From an uncultured Methanomassiliicoccus sp. (GTDB taxonomy: Archaea; Thermoplasmatota; Thermoplasmata; Methanomassiliicoccales; Methanomassiliicoccaceae): 9,210 nt of DNA. Each line of letters begins with the position of its first letter. Positions within the stretch are counted from its first letter, which is position 1. The notes below the pieces were generated by a model. That model was not told the DNA's origin and ran no database searches. It saw nothing but the letters and a program-made list of their open reading frames with translations. Below, piece after piece: positions 1 through 6,975 of this stretch. The position numbers and the translations under genes were made by a program. The stretch covers positions 1 to 9,210 of the forward strand of contig CAJKXZ010000021.1 of assembly GCA_905203995.1 (NCBI GenBank). The letters run 5' to 3'.

Positions 1-6
1 ATAATC

Positions 7-86
7 AATCACTACTTATCCCTCCTTACAATTAAGCGCAGAGGAATTAGCGTTGTTGTTCCTCTGCGCGCGATAAGTAAGTGATT
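7..86. repeat. Nested inverted repeat around palindromic element copy 1
   Basis: An outer inverted repeat pairs 7-20 (AATCACTACTTATC) with 72-86 (GATAAGTAAGTGATT), with one extra base in the right arm. It encloses the inner 11-bp hairpin at 36-69. The outer arms are not conserved in the second copy near 8720, so they may be specific to this locus. The single-strand form could fold into a two-tier stem. The function is unknown. It could be a transcription end structure of an upstream gene or part of a dispersed element. Confidence 0.6.
15..75 (+). repeat. 61-bp palindromic element, copy 1
   Basis: This segment matches the reverse complement of 8717-8777 without gaps at 55 of 61 positions; mismatches fall at 20, 25, 27, 30, 55 and 56. 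Its core is a perfect hairpin: GCGCAGAGGAA at 36-46 pairs with TTCCTCTGCGC at 59-69 around a 12-base loop (47-58). The loop half TTAGCGTT is shared with the other copy. No T-run follows either stem, so a simple terminator is not favoured. It looks like a dispersed intergenic repeat or a protein-binding palindrome. The family is not recognised. Confidence 0.8.
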
Positions 87-88
87 AA

Positions 89-112
89 ACATTGAAACCA
101 AAAGATCAATGT
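89..112. repeat. Small hairpin, 7-bp stem
   Basis: ACATTGA at 89-95 is followed, after a 10-base A-rich loop, by TCAATGT at 106-112. It lies just downstream of the nested repeat and has no T-run after it. It may be a chance hairpin or the tail of the repeat element. Confidence 0.35.
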
Positions 113-256
113 AGAACCCATCACAGAAGCCAAATATCCCTTGTAAACACCTCTGAAATAGCATTTTCTAGATTGCGAAGACTTATTTAGAATGATCATG
201 ATAAAGCGTCATCAAAAATAGGGCGCTGTGGATAGAAAGCGTCGTTCCTCAGGGGG
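113..256. other. Intergenic stretch with no gene seen
   Basis: No open frame with a credible start and length is visible between the repeat element and the promoter region of the NYN gene. Small features only: an 8-bp palindrome ATGATCAT at 192-199, and the octamer AAAGCGTC twice in direct orientation at 203-210 and 236-243, 33 bp apart. Such paired direct repeats can be regulator sites, but two short copies are also compatible with chance. Confidence 0.4.
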
Positions 257-302
257 CATAATTTCTGATCTGGATCAGTTGTATGCTCTGCTTTATGGTG
301 AT
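257..302 (+). promoter_or_regulatory. Putative promoter, palindrome and SD of the NYN-LOTUS gene
   Basis: An A/T-rich box (CATAATTT, 257-264) lies where an archaeal TATA box would give a transcript start near 285-290. It is directly followed by the palindrome CTGATC-TG-GATCAG (265-278), placed between box and start as an operator would be. GGTGAT at 297-302 is exactly complementary to the AUCACC of archaeal 16S 3' ends. It sits 5 nt before the ATG at 308, which fixes that start. The SD is convincing; the TATA box and operator are tentative. Confidence 0.45.
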
Positions 303-307
303 ATTCA

Positions 308-1741
308 ATGGATGAGAAGAGAATAGATGACAGGAAATTGGCTTTCCTCGTCGATGGCGATAATGCCTCTGCCGCATATGTTGAAGAGATGCTGGCAGAA
401 GCTTCAAAATATGGATCAGTAATTATAAGAAGGGTTTATGGAAACTGGACCGTTAACGGTCAAGTAAACAGTTGGAAGTTGAAATTAAAGGAGTATGCCT
501 TGATTCCTTACCAACAGTTTCCGAACATCTCCAATAGACATGTAACGAAGAATACGACCGACATTGCTTTAATTATTGATGCCATGGATATTCTGCATGA
601 CGGTATCGTCAATGGTTTTGTTATTGTTTCCAGTGATTCTGATTATACCTCTTTAGCGATTAGAATCCGTGAACATGGTATTTTTGTTATGGGCATCGGC
701 AAGAAAGACACCCATGACTCGTTCAGACGCGCCTGCGATGTCTTTGTATCTACTGAAAATCTTGGAAAGGATGAGGAAGAAGATACTAAAGGAATTTCTG
801 AAAACAATTCTAACAGAGAAAAGAAGCAGGCTAGAGATTCTATCGATCTCCTCTGCAGAGCCTTTGAATATGCAGCTAATGATGACGGCATGGCGCTGAA
901 TGGGGACATTGGTGCCGCGCTCAGACGTCTTGATCCAGCATTTGATACCAGGACTTACGGCGAATCTTCGCTGCTGAGTCTTATTGAAAAACTGGATGAC
1001 ATCTTTGATGTAGAAAGATACGATCGTGGCGCGATCTATGTTCGGAGGAAAGGACACAAAGCAGTCTGCGAAGAAGAAATTGTCCTGCCACCTCAGCCTG
1101 CACCTAAACAAAATCCCATCGATGCCCTGCCGATTCTTATCCAAGCCTACACTACTGTCGAAAAGAATCGTGACGGCACAGTCGACACCTACCACTTGTT
1201 CAAAGCCGCAAGAAGATTGGATCCTAAATTTGACAGTACGAATTATGGAAAAGAGAAGATTTCCCATCTGTTGGAAGCGCTTCCCGATTATTTCACACTC
1301 AGTCGTCGTGGCAAAAGCATGATGGTGACTATGGTCGAACAGGAAGATTCGCCAGTTGAAGAAGCCGTCGCTGCCGAGGCAACAGAAATCATTGAAGACG
1401 TGATTAAGGAAGAGCTGCCTCCAAAGCCTAAAGTGGAAGTTAAGGAAGTCAAACCGGCGAAGAAAAAGCTAAGCCAGATTGACGCGCTCAAAATCGTAAA
1501 GAGTGCTTTTGACAGCATTGTGAAAGACGATGGACGCGTATATCTTCCTCGTCTCTCTCGTGAAGTTGGTACTATCGCCCCGGAGCTGGATTTCGCTGAC
1601 TTTGAAAAGAATGGTATCAAAGAATTCTTAGAAGAATTCGATGATGTATTCACTTTAATTAAAGACGGACGCAGCGTCTATGTTGAAAGGCGTAAGGGCA
1701 GACGCCCCCGCCGCAGCATCTCGGAATTTGGTACCGAATAA
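308..1741 (+). CDS. NYN (LabA-like PIN-fold) nuclease with three OST-HTH/LOTUS domains
   Basis: This 477-residue protein has an N-terminal NYN domain (about 10-150). It starts with LVDGDN (D16, D18), continues with TTDIALIIDAMD (D85, D91, D94) and then SSDSDY (D110, D112), the acidic positions expected of a metal-dependent PIN-fold ribonuclease. Three similar OST-HTH/LOTUS-type domains follow at about 175-248, 270-345 and 389-462. Each has an LxxA-type helix, a 'LDPxFD..xYG' or 'APELDFADF' segment, a leucine-rich helix before 'D.F.l', and ends in 'IYVRRK' or 'VYVERRK'. An acidic, Pro/Lys-rich linker (345-388) separates domains two and three, and the C terminus is basic (RRKGRRPRR). LOTUS domains are known RNA binders, so a cytoplasmic RNA-binding or RNA-cleaving role is inferred. 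The architecture resembles animal MARF1. The gene is monocistronic here and ends 5 bp from the convergent stop of the next gene. A perfect GGTGAT supports the ATG. Confidence 0.9.
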   Translation: MDEKRIDDRKLAFLVDGDNASAAYVEEMLAEASKYGSVIIRRVYGNWTVNGQVNSWKLKLKEYALIPYQQFPNISNRHVTKNTTDIALIIDAMDILHDGIVNGFVIVSSDSDYTSLAIRIREHGIFVMGIGKKDTHDSFRRACDVFVSTENLGKDEEEDTKGISENNSNREKKQARDSIDLLCRAFEYAANDDGMALNGDIGAALRRLDPAFDTRTYGESSLLSLIEKLDDIFDVERYDRGAIYVRRKGHKAVCEEEIVLPPQPAPKQNPIDALPILIQAYTTVEKNRDGTVDTYHLFKAARRLDPKFDSTNYGKEKISHLLEALPDYFTLSRRGKSMMVTMVEQEDSPVEEAVAAEATEIIEDVIKEELPPKPKVEVKEVKPAKKKLSQIDALKIVKSAFDSIVKDDGRVYLPRLSREVGTIAPELDFADFEKNGIKEFLEEFDDVFTLIKDGRSVYVERRKGRRPRRSISEFGTE

Positions 1742-1746
1742 AAATT

Positions 1747-2178
1747 TTAGTGGCGTCCGATTTCGGATGCCACCCAACCAACACCAATGATTACAATGGT
1801 CGCTGCTAACAAAATTCCAGTATTTTGAAAAACAGTGTAATCTCCTGAAAAGAAGATAATCCACATAATACCGAAAAGCGCCCAGATAATGAGGCAGATA
1901 CCAGCAGTTACTGCTCTAATCTTGCGGTTGCTGCGATAATATACTCCGGGCTGCATGGGCACGGGAAATGATATCGACCAAGTAACCCAAATAGAGACCA
2001 AAGCTCCGACAGCAATGAGCACTGCGATCAGAGTGACGGCAGCGTTAACTGTTCCACTCACATCACTGCTGACTAAGAGAATCCAGGCCACCATAAAAAT
2101 CATGAGGCCAAAGAGAAGAACGATGGAAGCTACAGATCTCCAGAGGAGCGCCTTTCTTCGTTCTACGTCAATCATCAT
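1747..2178 (-). CDS. Small four-helix membrane protein, unknown function
   Basis: The 143-residue product has four strongly hydrophobic stretches at about 15-37, 44-70, 87-110 and 118-138. A basic segment precedes the first (ERRKALLWR) and another (YYRSNRKIR) precedes the third, which suggests a cytoplasmic N terminus and a cytoplasmic loop between helices 2 and 3. No catalytic motif or binding site is visible, and I do not recognise the family. It starts 25 nt after the TPR gene stop on the same strand, so it is probably the last gene of the helicase-TPR unit. Two adjacent ATGs are possible. AGTGAT at 2181-2186 (minus strand) lies 2 nt from the first and 5 nt from the second (2173-2175). The 5-nt spacing matches that of the NYN gene, so translation may begin at the second. 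Confidence 0.75.
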   Translation of the reverse strand: MMIDVERRKALLWRSVASIVLLFGLMIFMVAWILLVSSDVSGTVNAAVTLIAVLIAVGALVSIWVTWSISFPVPMQPGVYYRSNRKIRAVTAGICLIIWALFGIMWIIFFSGDYTVFQNTGILLAATIVIIGVGWVASEIGRH

Positions 2179-2203
2179 AAATCACTCATCAATCAGCAAT
2201 AGA

Positions 2204-3133
2204 TTAAGTTTGTCCTTGTTTTTCAGCTTTCTTCTTTTCCCAGATTGGCTCGTAGCGCTTAACTTCCGCATTAAACTCATGAACCATCTTCTTTTTCTTA
2301 TACAGCGAGAGCAGACGCTTGTGGCATTTCATACTTTCAGGTTTTAGTTCAACTGCCGATTCAGCTTCGCCAATCGCCGCCATCAGCAGATCTTGTGCTT
2401 CATAGAGTTCTGATTTCTTAAGCATGAGCTCTGCATCCAGCTGGAGGTGAAGCAGGATTTCATAGAGCTTTAGTGCTAAATCCAAATCGCCTGCAGCAAC
2501 GCAAGTTTCAGCATATTCCTGCAGTTCGTTAGTGAGATCTTCTTCAGTAACTGTAAAAACTTCATTGGTGAGTGCATGCATTAAAGTCGCCAGCGCTGCC
2601 GAAGTAATGCCTGTCGTTTCAGACAGCCGCCTCATGCTTGCAATAGCTTCAATGCAGCTCTGAATTTGGTCTCCACGGTCGATTTCATTTTTACTCTGCA
2701 GATAAGTTATGCAGGCAAAAGTGACCGCCGGCCATTCTTCGGGAGCCTGCAGATGCCAAAAACACGCTGCCAGTTCAGCCCATGCGCCGGCTTTGACCGT
2801 GTCATTTCCGAGATATTCTTCAAAATCGAGCAGCTTACCTTTAGCGTCGCTCAGATCTTCCGGCAGTTCCATCAGCACTCTCAACTGCACTTCTAACTTA
2901 TTAAGATCTAAATTCAAAACCAGCCAGCTCATTGCTTCTGCAGCATCCTGAGTAGGAACTGGATAATATTCATCATCGGGATTATTCAGTTTGAATTTTA
3001 CTGTAGCAAAATTAACTTTCCCCTCAATAAACTTTGAAATTGTGCTTCTCAGTTCAGGAGCCGGCACTTCGTGCGGAGCTTCGCCAAACATTGTCACATA
3101 TTCATAGTAGGCATTGATTAATTCCTGCATCAT
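2204..3133 (-). CDS. TPR-repeat protein coupled to the Lhr-type helicase
   Basis: This 309-residue, helix-rich, soluble protein has no signal peptide. The C-terminal third carries about three tetratricopeptide-like units (204-234, 235-266, 267-297), for example YAETCVAAGDLDLALKLYEI and ESAVELKPES. The basic tail (KKKMV...EKKKAEKQ) could contact nucleic acid or a partner. The N-terminal 200 residues are also alpha-helical in character but show no motif I can name. The ATG overlaps the helicase stop as ATGA (3130-3133), with a GGGG at 3138-3141 as a weak ribosome site, so the two proteins are likely made in step. The helicase itself begins with a TPR segment, so this protein may be its scaffold or substrate adaptor; that is inference. 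Confidence 0.85.
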   Translation of the reverse strand: MMQELINAYYEYVTMFGEAPHEVPAPELRSTISKFIEGKVNFATVKFKLNNPDDEYYPVPTQDAAEAMSWLVLNLDLNKLEVQLRVLMELPEDLSDAKGKLLDFEEYLGNDTVKAGAWAELAACFWHLQAPEEWPAVTFACITYLQSKNEIDRGDQIQSCIEAIASMRRLSETTGITSAALATLMHALTNEVFTVTEEDLTNELQEYAETCVAAGDLDLALKLYEILLHLQLDAELMLKKSELYEAQDLLMAAIGEAESAVELKPESMKCHKRLLSLYKKKKMVHEFNAEVKRYEPIWEKKKAEKQGQT

Positions 3134-5070
3134 TTCGCCCCAGTGATCAATCTTCTGGACTTTAATTGTTCAGGCAGCATGCTGTGGAAAGCTCCGTTCT
3201 GCTCATATGTTGAGAATTTAGCTACATCGGCCCGGCGATCCACTTTTTCAACGATGATGCGGTTCTCCTCTTTTTTCTTAACTGACCAGGCCTGTCCTGA
3301 AAGAATAAAGATATTATCAACCGGCAGTTCTACGTGCCCGATCGGCATACCTGTGGCAGCTTCAACAACTACATTCTGCTCATAGCCTGCAATATTAGAA
3401 TAAATTTTAGGGCCTAAGCCTTTAGCCGCCGGGCCCTGAGTAAGCATGCCGTTCTCCTCTAGAATGTAATTTTTATTAATCAGGTGCGTCAAAATTGATT
3501 TTAGATCTTCCTGGCTGCAGATTCCTTTAAAGAGATCCGCAAAAAATCCATAGCCGCGGGAACCGCTGGCCAAGCAGGAAAAGATCTGCTGAATGATTAC
3601 CGAGGGATCGAAAGTCTCATCGGCCGGTTCAAATTTTCCAAATAAAATTGTATCAAGTACGTTGCGGTAATAGTCGGCTAGTCCGCCTTTGCCTACTGCA
3701 GCTACGGAAATGTATGAACCACGCCGGTTGGAACGTCCGATCCGCTGCGCTAGCGAAGCTACCGATTTGGGAATGGAGTAAAGAATAACCAGATCAACAT
3801 CACCAATATCCACTCCCACTTCCAAAGTAGAAGTGCAGGCGCAGACCGCCATCTGGGCATCTCTGAGAAAAGCTTCGGTTTCCTTTCTCATTTCTTTCTC
3901 CAGCTTCCCGTGATGAACTCTTACCGACGCGGAAGGAAAATAATATTTGAGCGTGTTGGAAGCAATTGTTTCCGCATCCTTAGGACTGTTGCAAAACACG
4001 AGGATTTTTGCGCAGTTGTTCTTTTTAGCCCAGATTAGAGTATCTTCAAGAGTAGGCATGATGTTGTATTCAATCCCGCGGCCGCCTTTTGTTTCAACAA
4101 TTTTAGGCAGCGGCATGAAGCGGGCGGCAGTTCTTTCCGGCTTGCCAATCGTTGCTGACATGGCGCAGACATGAAAATTTATTCCAACTTCTCTGCGCAA
4201 TCGACGCAGTAAGATCTGCAGCTGGTCACCGCGGTAACTTCCATCAAGCATGTGCACTTCATCAATAACTACGGCTTTCACAGTGTTCAGCTGATGTTTT
4301 TTCCAGCAGATCAGCGAATCCAGCGATTCAGGAGTCGTAACTAATACTTCTTGAGGATTGGATTCATCAAAATCTTTGATGTCGCCGTCTCTCTGTGAGA
4401 CCCTAATGCCTAACGGAGAAAGAACGGCTTCCAACCGCTGCCGGATGTCCGAAATTAAAGCTCTGGTGGGTGAGATATAAATGATCGAAAGCCCCAGCCA
4501 GCCTTCCCTGATTAAACGTTCCGCCAGCGGTGCAAAAACTGCTTCTGTTTTTCCACTAGCGGTAGAAGAAATAGCTAGAACGTTATTTTCTTTGAGAATC
4601 AACGGGATTGCTTTCCGTTGAATTTCTTTCAGAGATGCAAAGCCGCCAAAAAAGTTCTCGCCGGTTAAGGGCAGTAACGCCCGGACCTTTTTATCTTCGC
4701 GCACATTGATCTTTTCCTCATTCTGCGGCTCAATCTTGCGGCTGTAAAGGATTTTGGGCTCAGTCACCGGCATTTCCATTTTGTTCTGTGGCGGGGGTAC
4801 AGTTTTCTTGACCGCTGCTTTCTTAGTATACTTAGGAATGTTAGCAGGTCCGCCGTGCATGGCCATATCCATGTGATGACTGGATTTGAGCAAATCGCCC
4901 CGCTCTTCATAAAGTTCCGCTAAGCGGTAATGAGCCTTGCGATGGCTGGGATATTCAGTTACCGCTCTCAGATAAGCTTCGATGGCTGCGTCTATTTTAC
5001 CACTTTTCTCCAGCTTGGCACCCAGCTTACATTCGCTTTCAGCTCGTTCTTTACGCTCGCGGTCTGACAT
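3130..5070 (-). CDS. SF2 helicase, Lhr-like core with N-terminal TPR
   Basis: The 646-residue protein opens with a TPR-like segment (about 13-72: AAIEAYLRAVTEYPSHRKAH, then YRLAELYEERGD), followed by a Pro/Lys-rich linker (73-115). The helicase core shows Q151, motif I SSTASGKTEA (168-177), Ia PTRAL (201-205), Ib TTPES (245-249), II DEVH (270-273), III SAT (305-307), IV LVFCNS (357-362), V TLEVGVDIGDVD (415-426) and VI QRIGRSNRRG (442-451). A winged-helix-like part (about 480-545) is followed by a beta-rich region (about 560-612) with GMPIGHVELP and FILSGQAWSV, typical of the Lhr core rather than RecQ or Hel308. It lacks the long C-terminal extension of full Lhr proteins. ATP-dependent 3'-5' translocation on DNA or RNA:DNA hybrids is expected from the family. 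The gene lies 59 nt after the aldo/keto reductase stop and overlaps the next gene by ATGA. No good SD is visible. A CTTAAA sequence about 30 nt upstream may drive a near-leaderless transcript. Confidence 0.92.
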   Translation of the reverse strand: MSDRERKERAESECKLGAKLEKSGKIDAAIEAYLRAVTEYPSHRKAHYRLAELYEERGDLLKSSHHMDMAMHGGPANIPKYTKKAAVKKTVPPPQNKMEMPVTEPKILYSRKIEPQNEEKINVREDKKVRALLPLTGENFFGGFASLKEIQRKAIPLILKENNVLAISSTASGKTEAVFAPLAERLIREGWLGLSIIYISPTRALISDIRQRLEAVLSPLGIRVSQRDGDIKDFDESNPQEVLVTTPESLDSLICWKKHQLNTVKAVVIDEVHMLDGSYRGDQLQILLRRLRREVGINFHVCAMSATIGKPERTAARFMPLPKIVETKGGRGIEYNIMPTLEDTLIWAKKNNCAKILVFCNSPKDAETIASNTLKYYFPSASVRVHHGKLEKEMRKETEAFLRDAQMAVCACTSTLEVGVDIGDVDLVILYSIPKSVASLAQRIGRSNRRGSYISVAAVGKGGLADYYRNVLDTILFGKFEPADETFDPSVIIQQIFSCLASGSRGYGFFADLFKGICSQEDLKSILTHLINKNYILEENGMLTQGPAAKGLGPKIYSNIAGYEQNVVVEAATGMPIGHVELPVDNIFILSGQAWSVKKKEENRIIVEKVDRRADVAKFSTYEQNGAFHSMLPEQLKSRRLITGAK

Positions 5071-5098
5071 CTCTTACCAGAAGAAGAAGTGTCTCAGC

Positions 5099-5107
5099 GT
5101 TTAAGTG
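5099..5107 (-). promoter_or_regulatory. Possible TATA box of the helicase operon
   Basis: On the minus strand the gap between the aldo/keto reductase stop and the helicase ATG contains ACTTAAACG, centred about 32 nt before the ATG at 5070. Transcription from here would start only a few bases before the ATG. This fits the poor ribosome site there (only GGTAAG). Readthrough from the aldo/keto reductase is the alternative. Confidence 0.3.
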
Positions 5108-5129
5108 GTTTTGGAGGGGGTCAGTGAAA

Positions 5130-5948
5130 CTACTCTATTTCTTCTGGATTCCAGGTTGTGTGATAATCTTCGTTGCGGGCGTCTAATCTTTGCAGATCTT
5201 CAGCACTGATCTCAAAATCAAAGACCGCGGCATTCTCCTGCATTCGTTCTTTGTGAGCGCTCTTAGCGATTACCAGCATATCTTTCTGAATTACCCACCT
5301 CAGCAGGATTTGTGCTGGACTTTTCTGATATTTTGCTGCCAGTTCTTTCACAAGCGGATCGTCAAGGCGTGTACCGCGGGTAAGCGGGCTGTATGCCTCT
5401 AAAACAATATCTTTCGAATTACAATACGCCAAAAGCTCCTTTTTGTAAAGGAAAGGTGAGAATTCTACCTGATCAACAGCTGGCATCGGTAAATTATTCT
5501 GTGCGATTTCCTGCAGATGTTTTTCCATGTAGTTGCTGACCCCGGCGGCTTTGATGCGCCCTTCTCGTTCGAGATCAGTCAGTGCTCTCCACATCTCTAA
5601 GCGGTTTTTTCCCCGCGGCCAGTGTATTAAGTATAAGTCGATTTTACCCAGCAGTTTTTCACTTTTTTCAAAAGCTTTACGGGTTTCGTCATAACCGTCT
5701 TCAGTATACCAGACTTTGCTGGTGATGAAGACCTCTTCACAAGGGATCTGTGAGTCCCTGAGTGCTCTGCCGATGCCTTCTTCATTGCCGTAATAGGCTG
5801 CCGTATCGATGTGCCGGTAACCGGCGGCGAGGGCATCCAGAACAATCTGGTAAACGTCTTCATTGGAGATTTTAAACGTTCCCAATCCCAAGACTGGTAC
5901 CTCAGTACCATTGCGGAGCTTAAGTTTCTCTGAAGACACGTCATTCAT
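5130..5948 (-). CDS. Aldo/keto reductase
   Basis: This 272-residue protein is close to the usual length of short-type aldo/keto reductases (2,5-diketogluconate reductase/prostaglandin F synthase group). The family catalyses NADPH-dependent reduction of aldehydes and ketones in a TIM barrel. All four catalytic residues are present: D48 (RHIDTA), Y53 (YYGNE), K78 (ITSKVW) and H109 (YLIHWP). The signature GVSNY (136-140), the QVEFSPF strand (160-166) and the cofactor-binding segment near VIAKSAHKERMQEN are also present. The C terminus is short, which leaves the substrate undetermined. No SD precedes the ATG, but a TATA-like box is centred 27 nt upstream, so the mRNA is probably leaderless. The gene stands between a secreted-protein gene and the helicase on the same strand, with no clear functional link to either. 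Confidence 0.95.
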   Translation of the reverse strand: MNDVSSEKLKLRNGTEVPVLGLGTFKISNEDVYQIVLDALAAGYRHIDTAAYYGNEEGIGRALRDSQIPCEEVFITSKVWYTEDGYDETRKAFEKSEKLLGKIDLYLIHWPRGKNRLEMWRALTDLEREGRIKAAGVSNYMEKHLQEIAQNNLPMPAVDQVEFSPFLYKKELLAYCNSKDIVLEAYSPLTRGTRLDDPLVKELAAKYQKSPAQILLRWVIQKDMLVIAKSAHKERMQENAAVFDFEISAEDLQRLDARNEDYHTTWNPEEIE

Positions 5949-5964
5949 AAACAGAGCTAGGACG

Positions 5965-5989
5965 GCAGCCTATCTTAAGGTTTGGCTGC
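5965..5989 (-). promoter_or_regulatory. Leaderless promoter of the aldo/keto reductase with TATA inside an inverted repeat
   Basis: On the minus strand CTTAAGATA (5979 to 5971) is centred 27 nt before the A of the ATG at 5948, the archaeal TATA-to-start distance. The box sits in the 13-bp spacer between GCAGCC (5965-5970) and GGCTGC (5984-5989), a perfect 6-bp inverted repeat. A regulator bound there would mask the TATA box. A smaller 4-bp hairpin (GGCT-GCGG-AGCC, 5984-5995) overlaps and offers an alternative pairing after the upstream gene. Confidence 0.5.
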
Positions 5990-5995
5990 GGAGCC

Positions 5996-6904
5996 TCACC
6001 CAAGTGGTATCTTGTCCGCAGCATATGCGCCTTTGTACTCAAGCCAATATCCCGACAAGGAGCCAGAATAGTCAAAGTAGAGATCGATGCGCATTTTATC
6101 ATGCCCCTCGACATCGCCGCCAAAATTCAAAGTCTGTGAATTTGGTGTGGATAATTCATTAGCCGCGATGGTTTTGGAGCCGTTGGTCAAGTAAAAGTCA
6201 GCCGCATTGATCGTAACTCTAACATTGGTCTGGTTGGTAACATCGGTTTTGATTTGGGTGTATTTTTTACCATCTGTTTCAGTTACGGTTGACTCGACGA
6301 CTTTAAACTCTATATTACCATTTTCCGGTACTTCTAAGCCTGAGCATCTCAGCGGTGCAGAAAGCGGGTTTCCTTTTTCATCAAAGGCCTGGAAGGTAAT
6401 CGTAAAATTACCTACGCGGTTGAAACTCACTTCTACCGGCAGCTGCTGGCTGCTGTTGTTGGATAAACTGACATTTTTAATAATGGCGCTTAGCACATTT
6501 TCTGGTTCCACATAATTTTTAGCAGTCTGAATGTTGTTGCCGTTAACCGCTACATTCATACAGCCGGTGTCAATACCGCCGTCACTGCGTTCGCCGAAAA
6601 TCATAATATTGCTTTTACCGGCCCAGCCGTTCGAGTCAATAGTCAGATCAAAAGTATAGGTCTGATGCGTGGCATAGTTATAACCGCCGACACCCTGGCC
6701 AGGATACTTTACCGAAAGCGTAAGACTGCGGTTGTCACTGTTCACCGGGGCCACTACAGTTTTGTTCTGAGCGGGTGGATTCTGCTGATTGTCATCTGCA
6801 TTTTGATCTGTATGATCTTCTTGCGACATGACTACAGCATAAGCAACGGCAGCGACCAGAACAATGGCCAAGATTATCACGATAGCCGTACTGAGTTTTT
6901 TCAT
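5996..6904 (-). CDS. Membrane-anchored secreted protein with a DUF4352-like C-terminal beta domain
   Basis: From the ATG at 6904 the product has 302 residues. It starts MKKLSTAIVIILAIVLVAAV, a positively charged start plus one hydrophobic helix, with no lipobox, so it is a signal anchor or signal peptide. A Gln/Asn/Asp/Pro-rich hydrophilic linker follows and then a beta-rich exterior. The last ~95 residues (TQIKTDVTNQTNVRVTINAA...FYLTNG, then a hydrophobic-alternating end) resemble the telokin-like DUF4352 fold. Two cysteines far apart (about C115 and C187 from this start) could form a disulfide. Many N-X-S/T sequons (NKT, NRS, NVS, NNS, NFT, NQT, NGS) suit an archaeal surface glycoprotein. 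A GTG at 6916 would add four residues, but it lacks an SD, whereas GGGG at 6911-6914 sits 6 nt from the ATG. The ligand or role is unknown. Confidence 0.85.
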   Translation of the reverse strand: MKKLSTAIVIILAIVLVAAVAYAVVMSQEDHTDQNADDNQQNPPAQNKTVVAPVNSDNRSLTLSVKYPGQGVGGYNYATHQTYTFDLTIDSNGWAGKSNIMIFGERSDGGIDTGCMNVAVNGNNIQTAKNYVEPENVLSAIIKNVSLSNNSSQQLPVEVSFNRVGNFTITFQAFDEKGNPLSAPLRCSGLEVPENGNIEFKVVESTVTETDGKKYTQIKTDVTNQTNVRVTINAADFYLTNGSKTIAANELSTPNSQTLNFGGDVEGHDKMRIDLYFDYSGSLSGYWLEYKGAYAADKIPLG

Positions 6905-6952
6905 AGTTTTCCCCACGTTCTTTGCGAGTGGGTGTTACTTTTTCAACAAGCG

Positions 6953-6964
6953 GTATATTATATT
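6953..6964 (-). promoter_or_regulatory. TATA box of the secreted-protein gene
   Basis: The minus strand reads AATATAATATAC here, the best TATA match in the window. It predicts a start near 6931 and a leader of about 27 nt, long enough for the GGGG ribosome site before the ATG at 6904. The box lies just past the MBL gene stop (6976), so the secreted-protein gene is probably transcribed separately from the rhomboid-MBL pair. Confidence 0.6.
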
Positions 6965-6975
6965 GCGCATTGAAT

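Noticed and set aside
36..69. Hairpin copy 1 as an intrinsic terminator
   Set aside because: No T-run follows the stem on either strand, and archaeal termination relies mainly on U-tracts. The shared loop and flank with copy 2 argue for a repeat element.
643..1653. Long open frames on the opposite strand and other frames inside the NYN-LOTUS gene
   Set aside because: They overlap a gene with clear domains and a perfect SD. Their products have no recognisable motif and are typical shadow frames.
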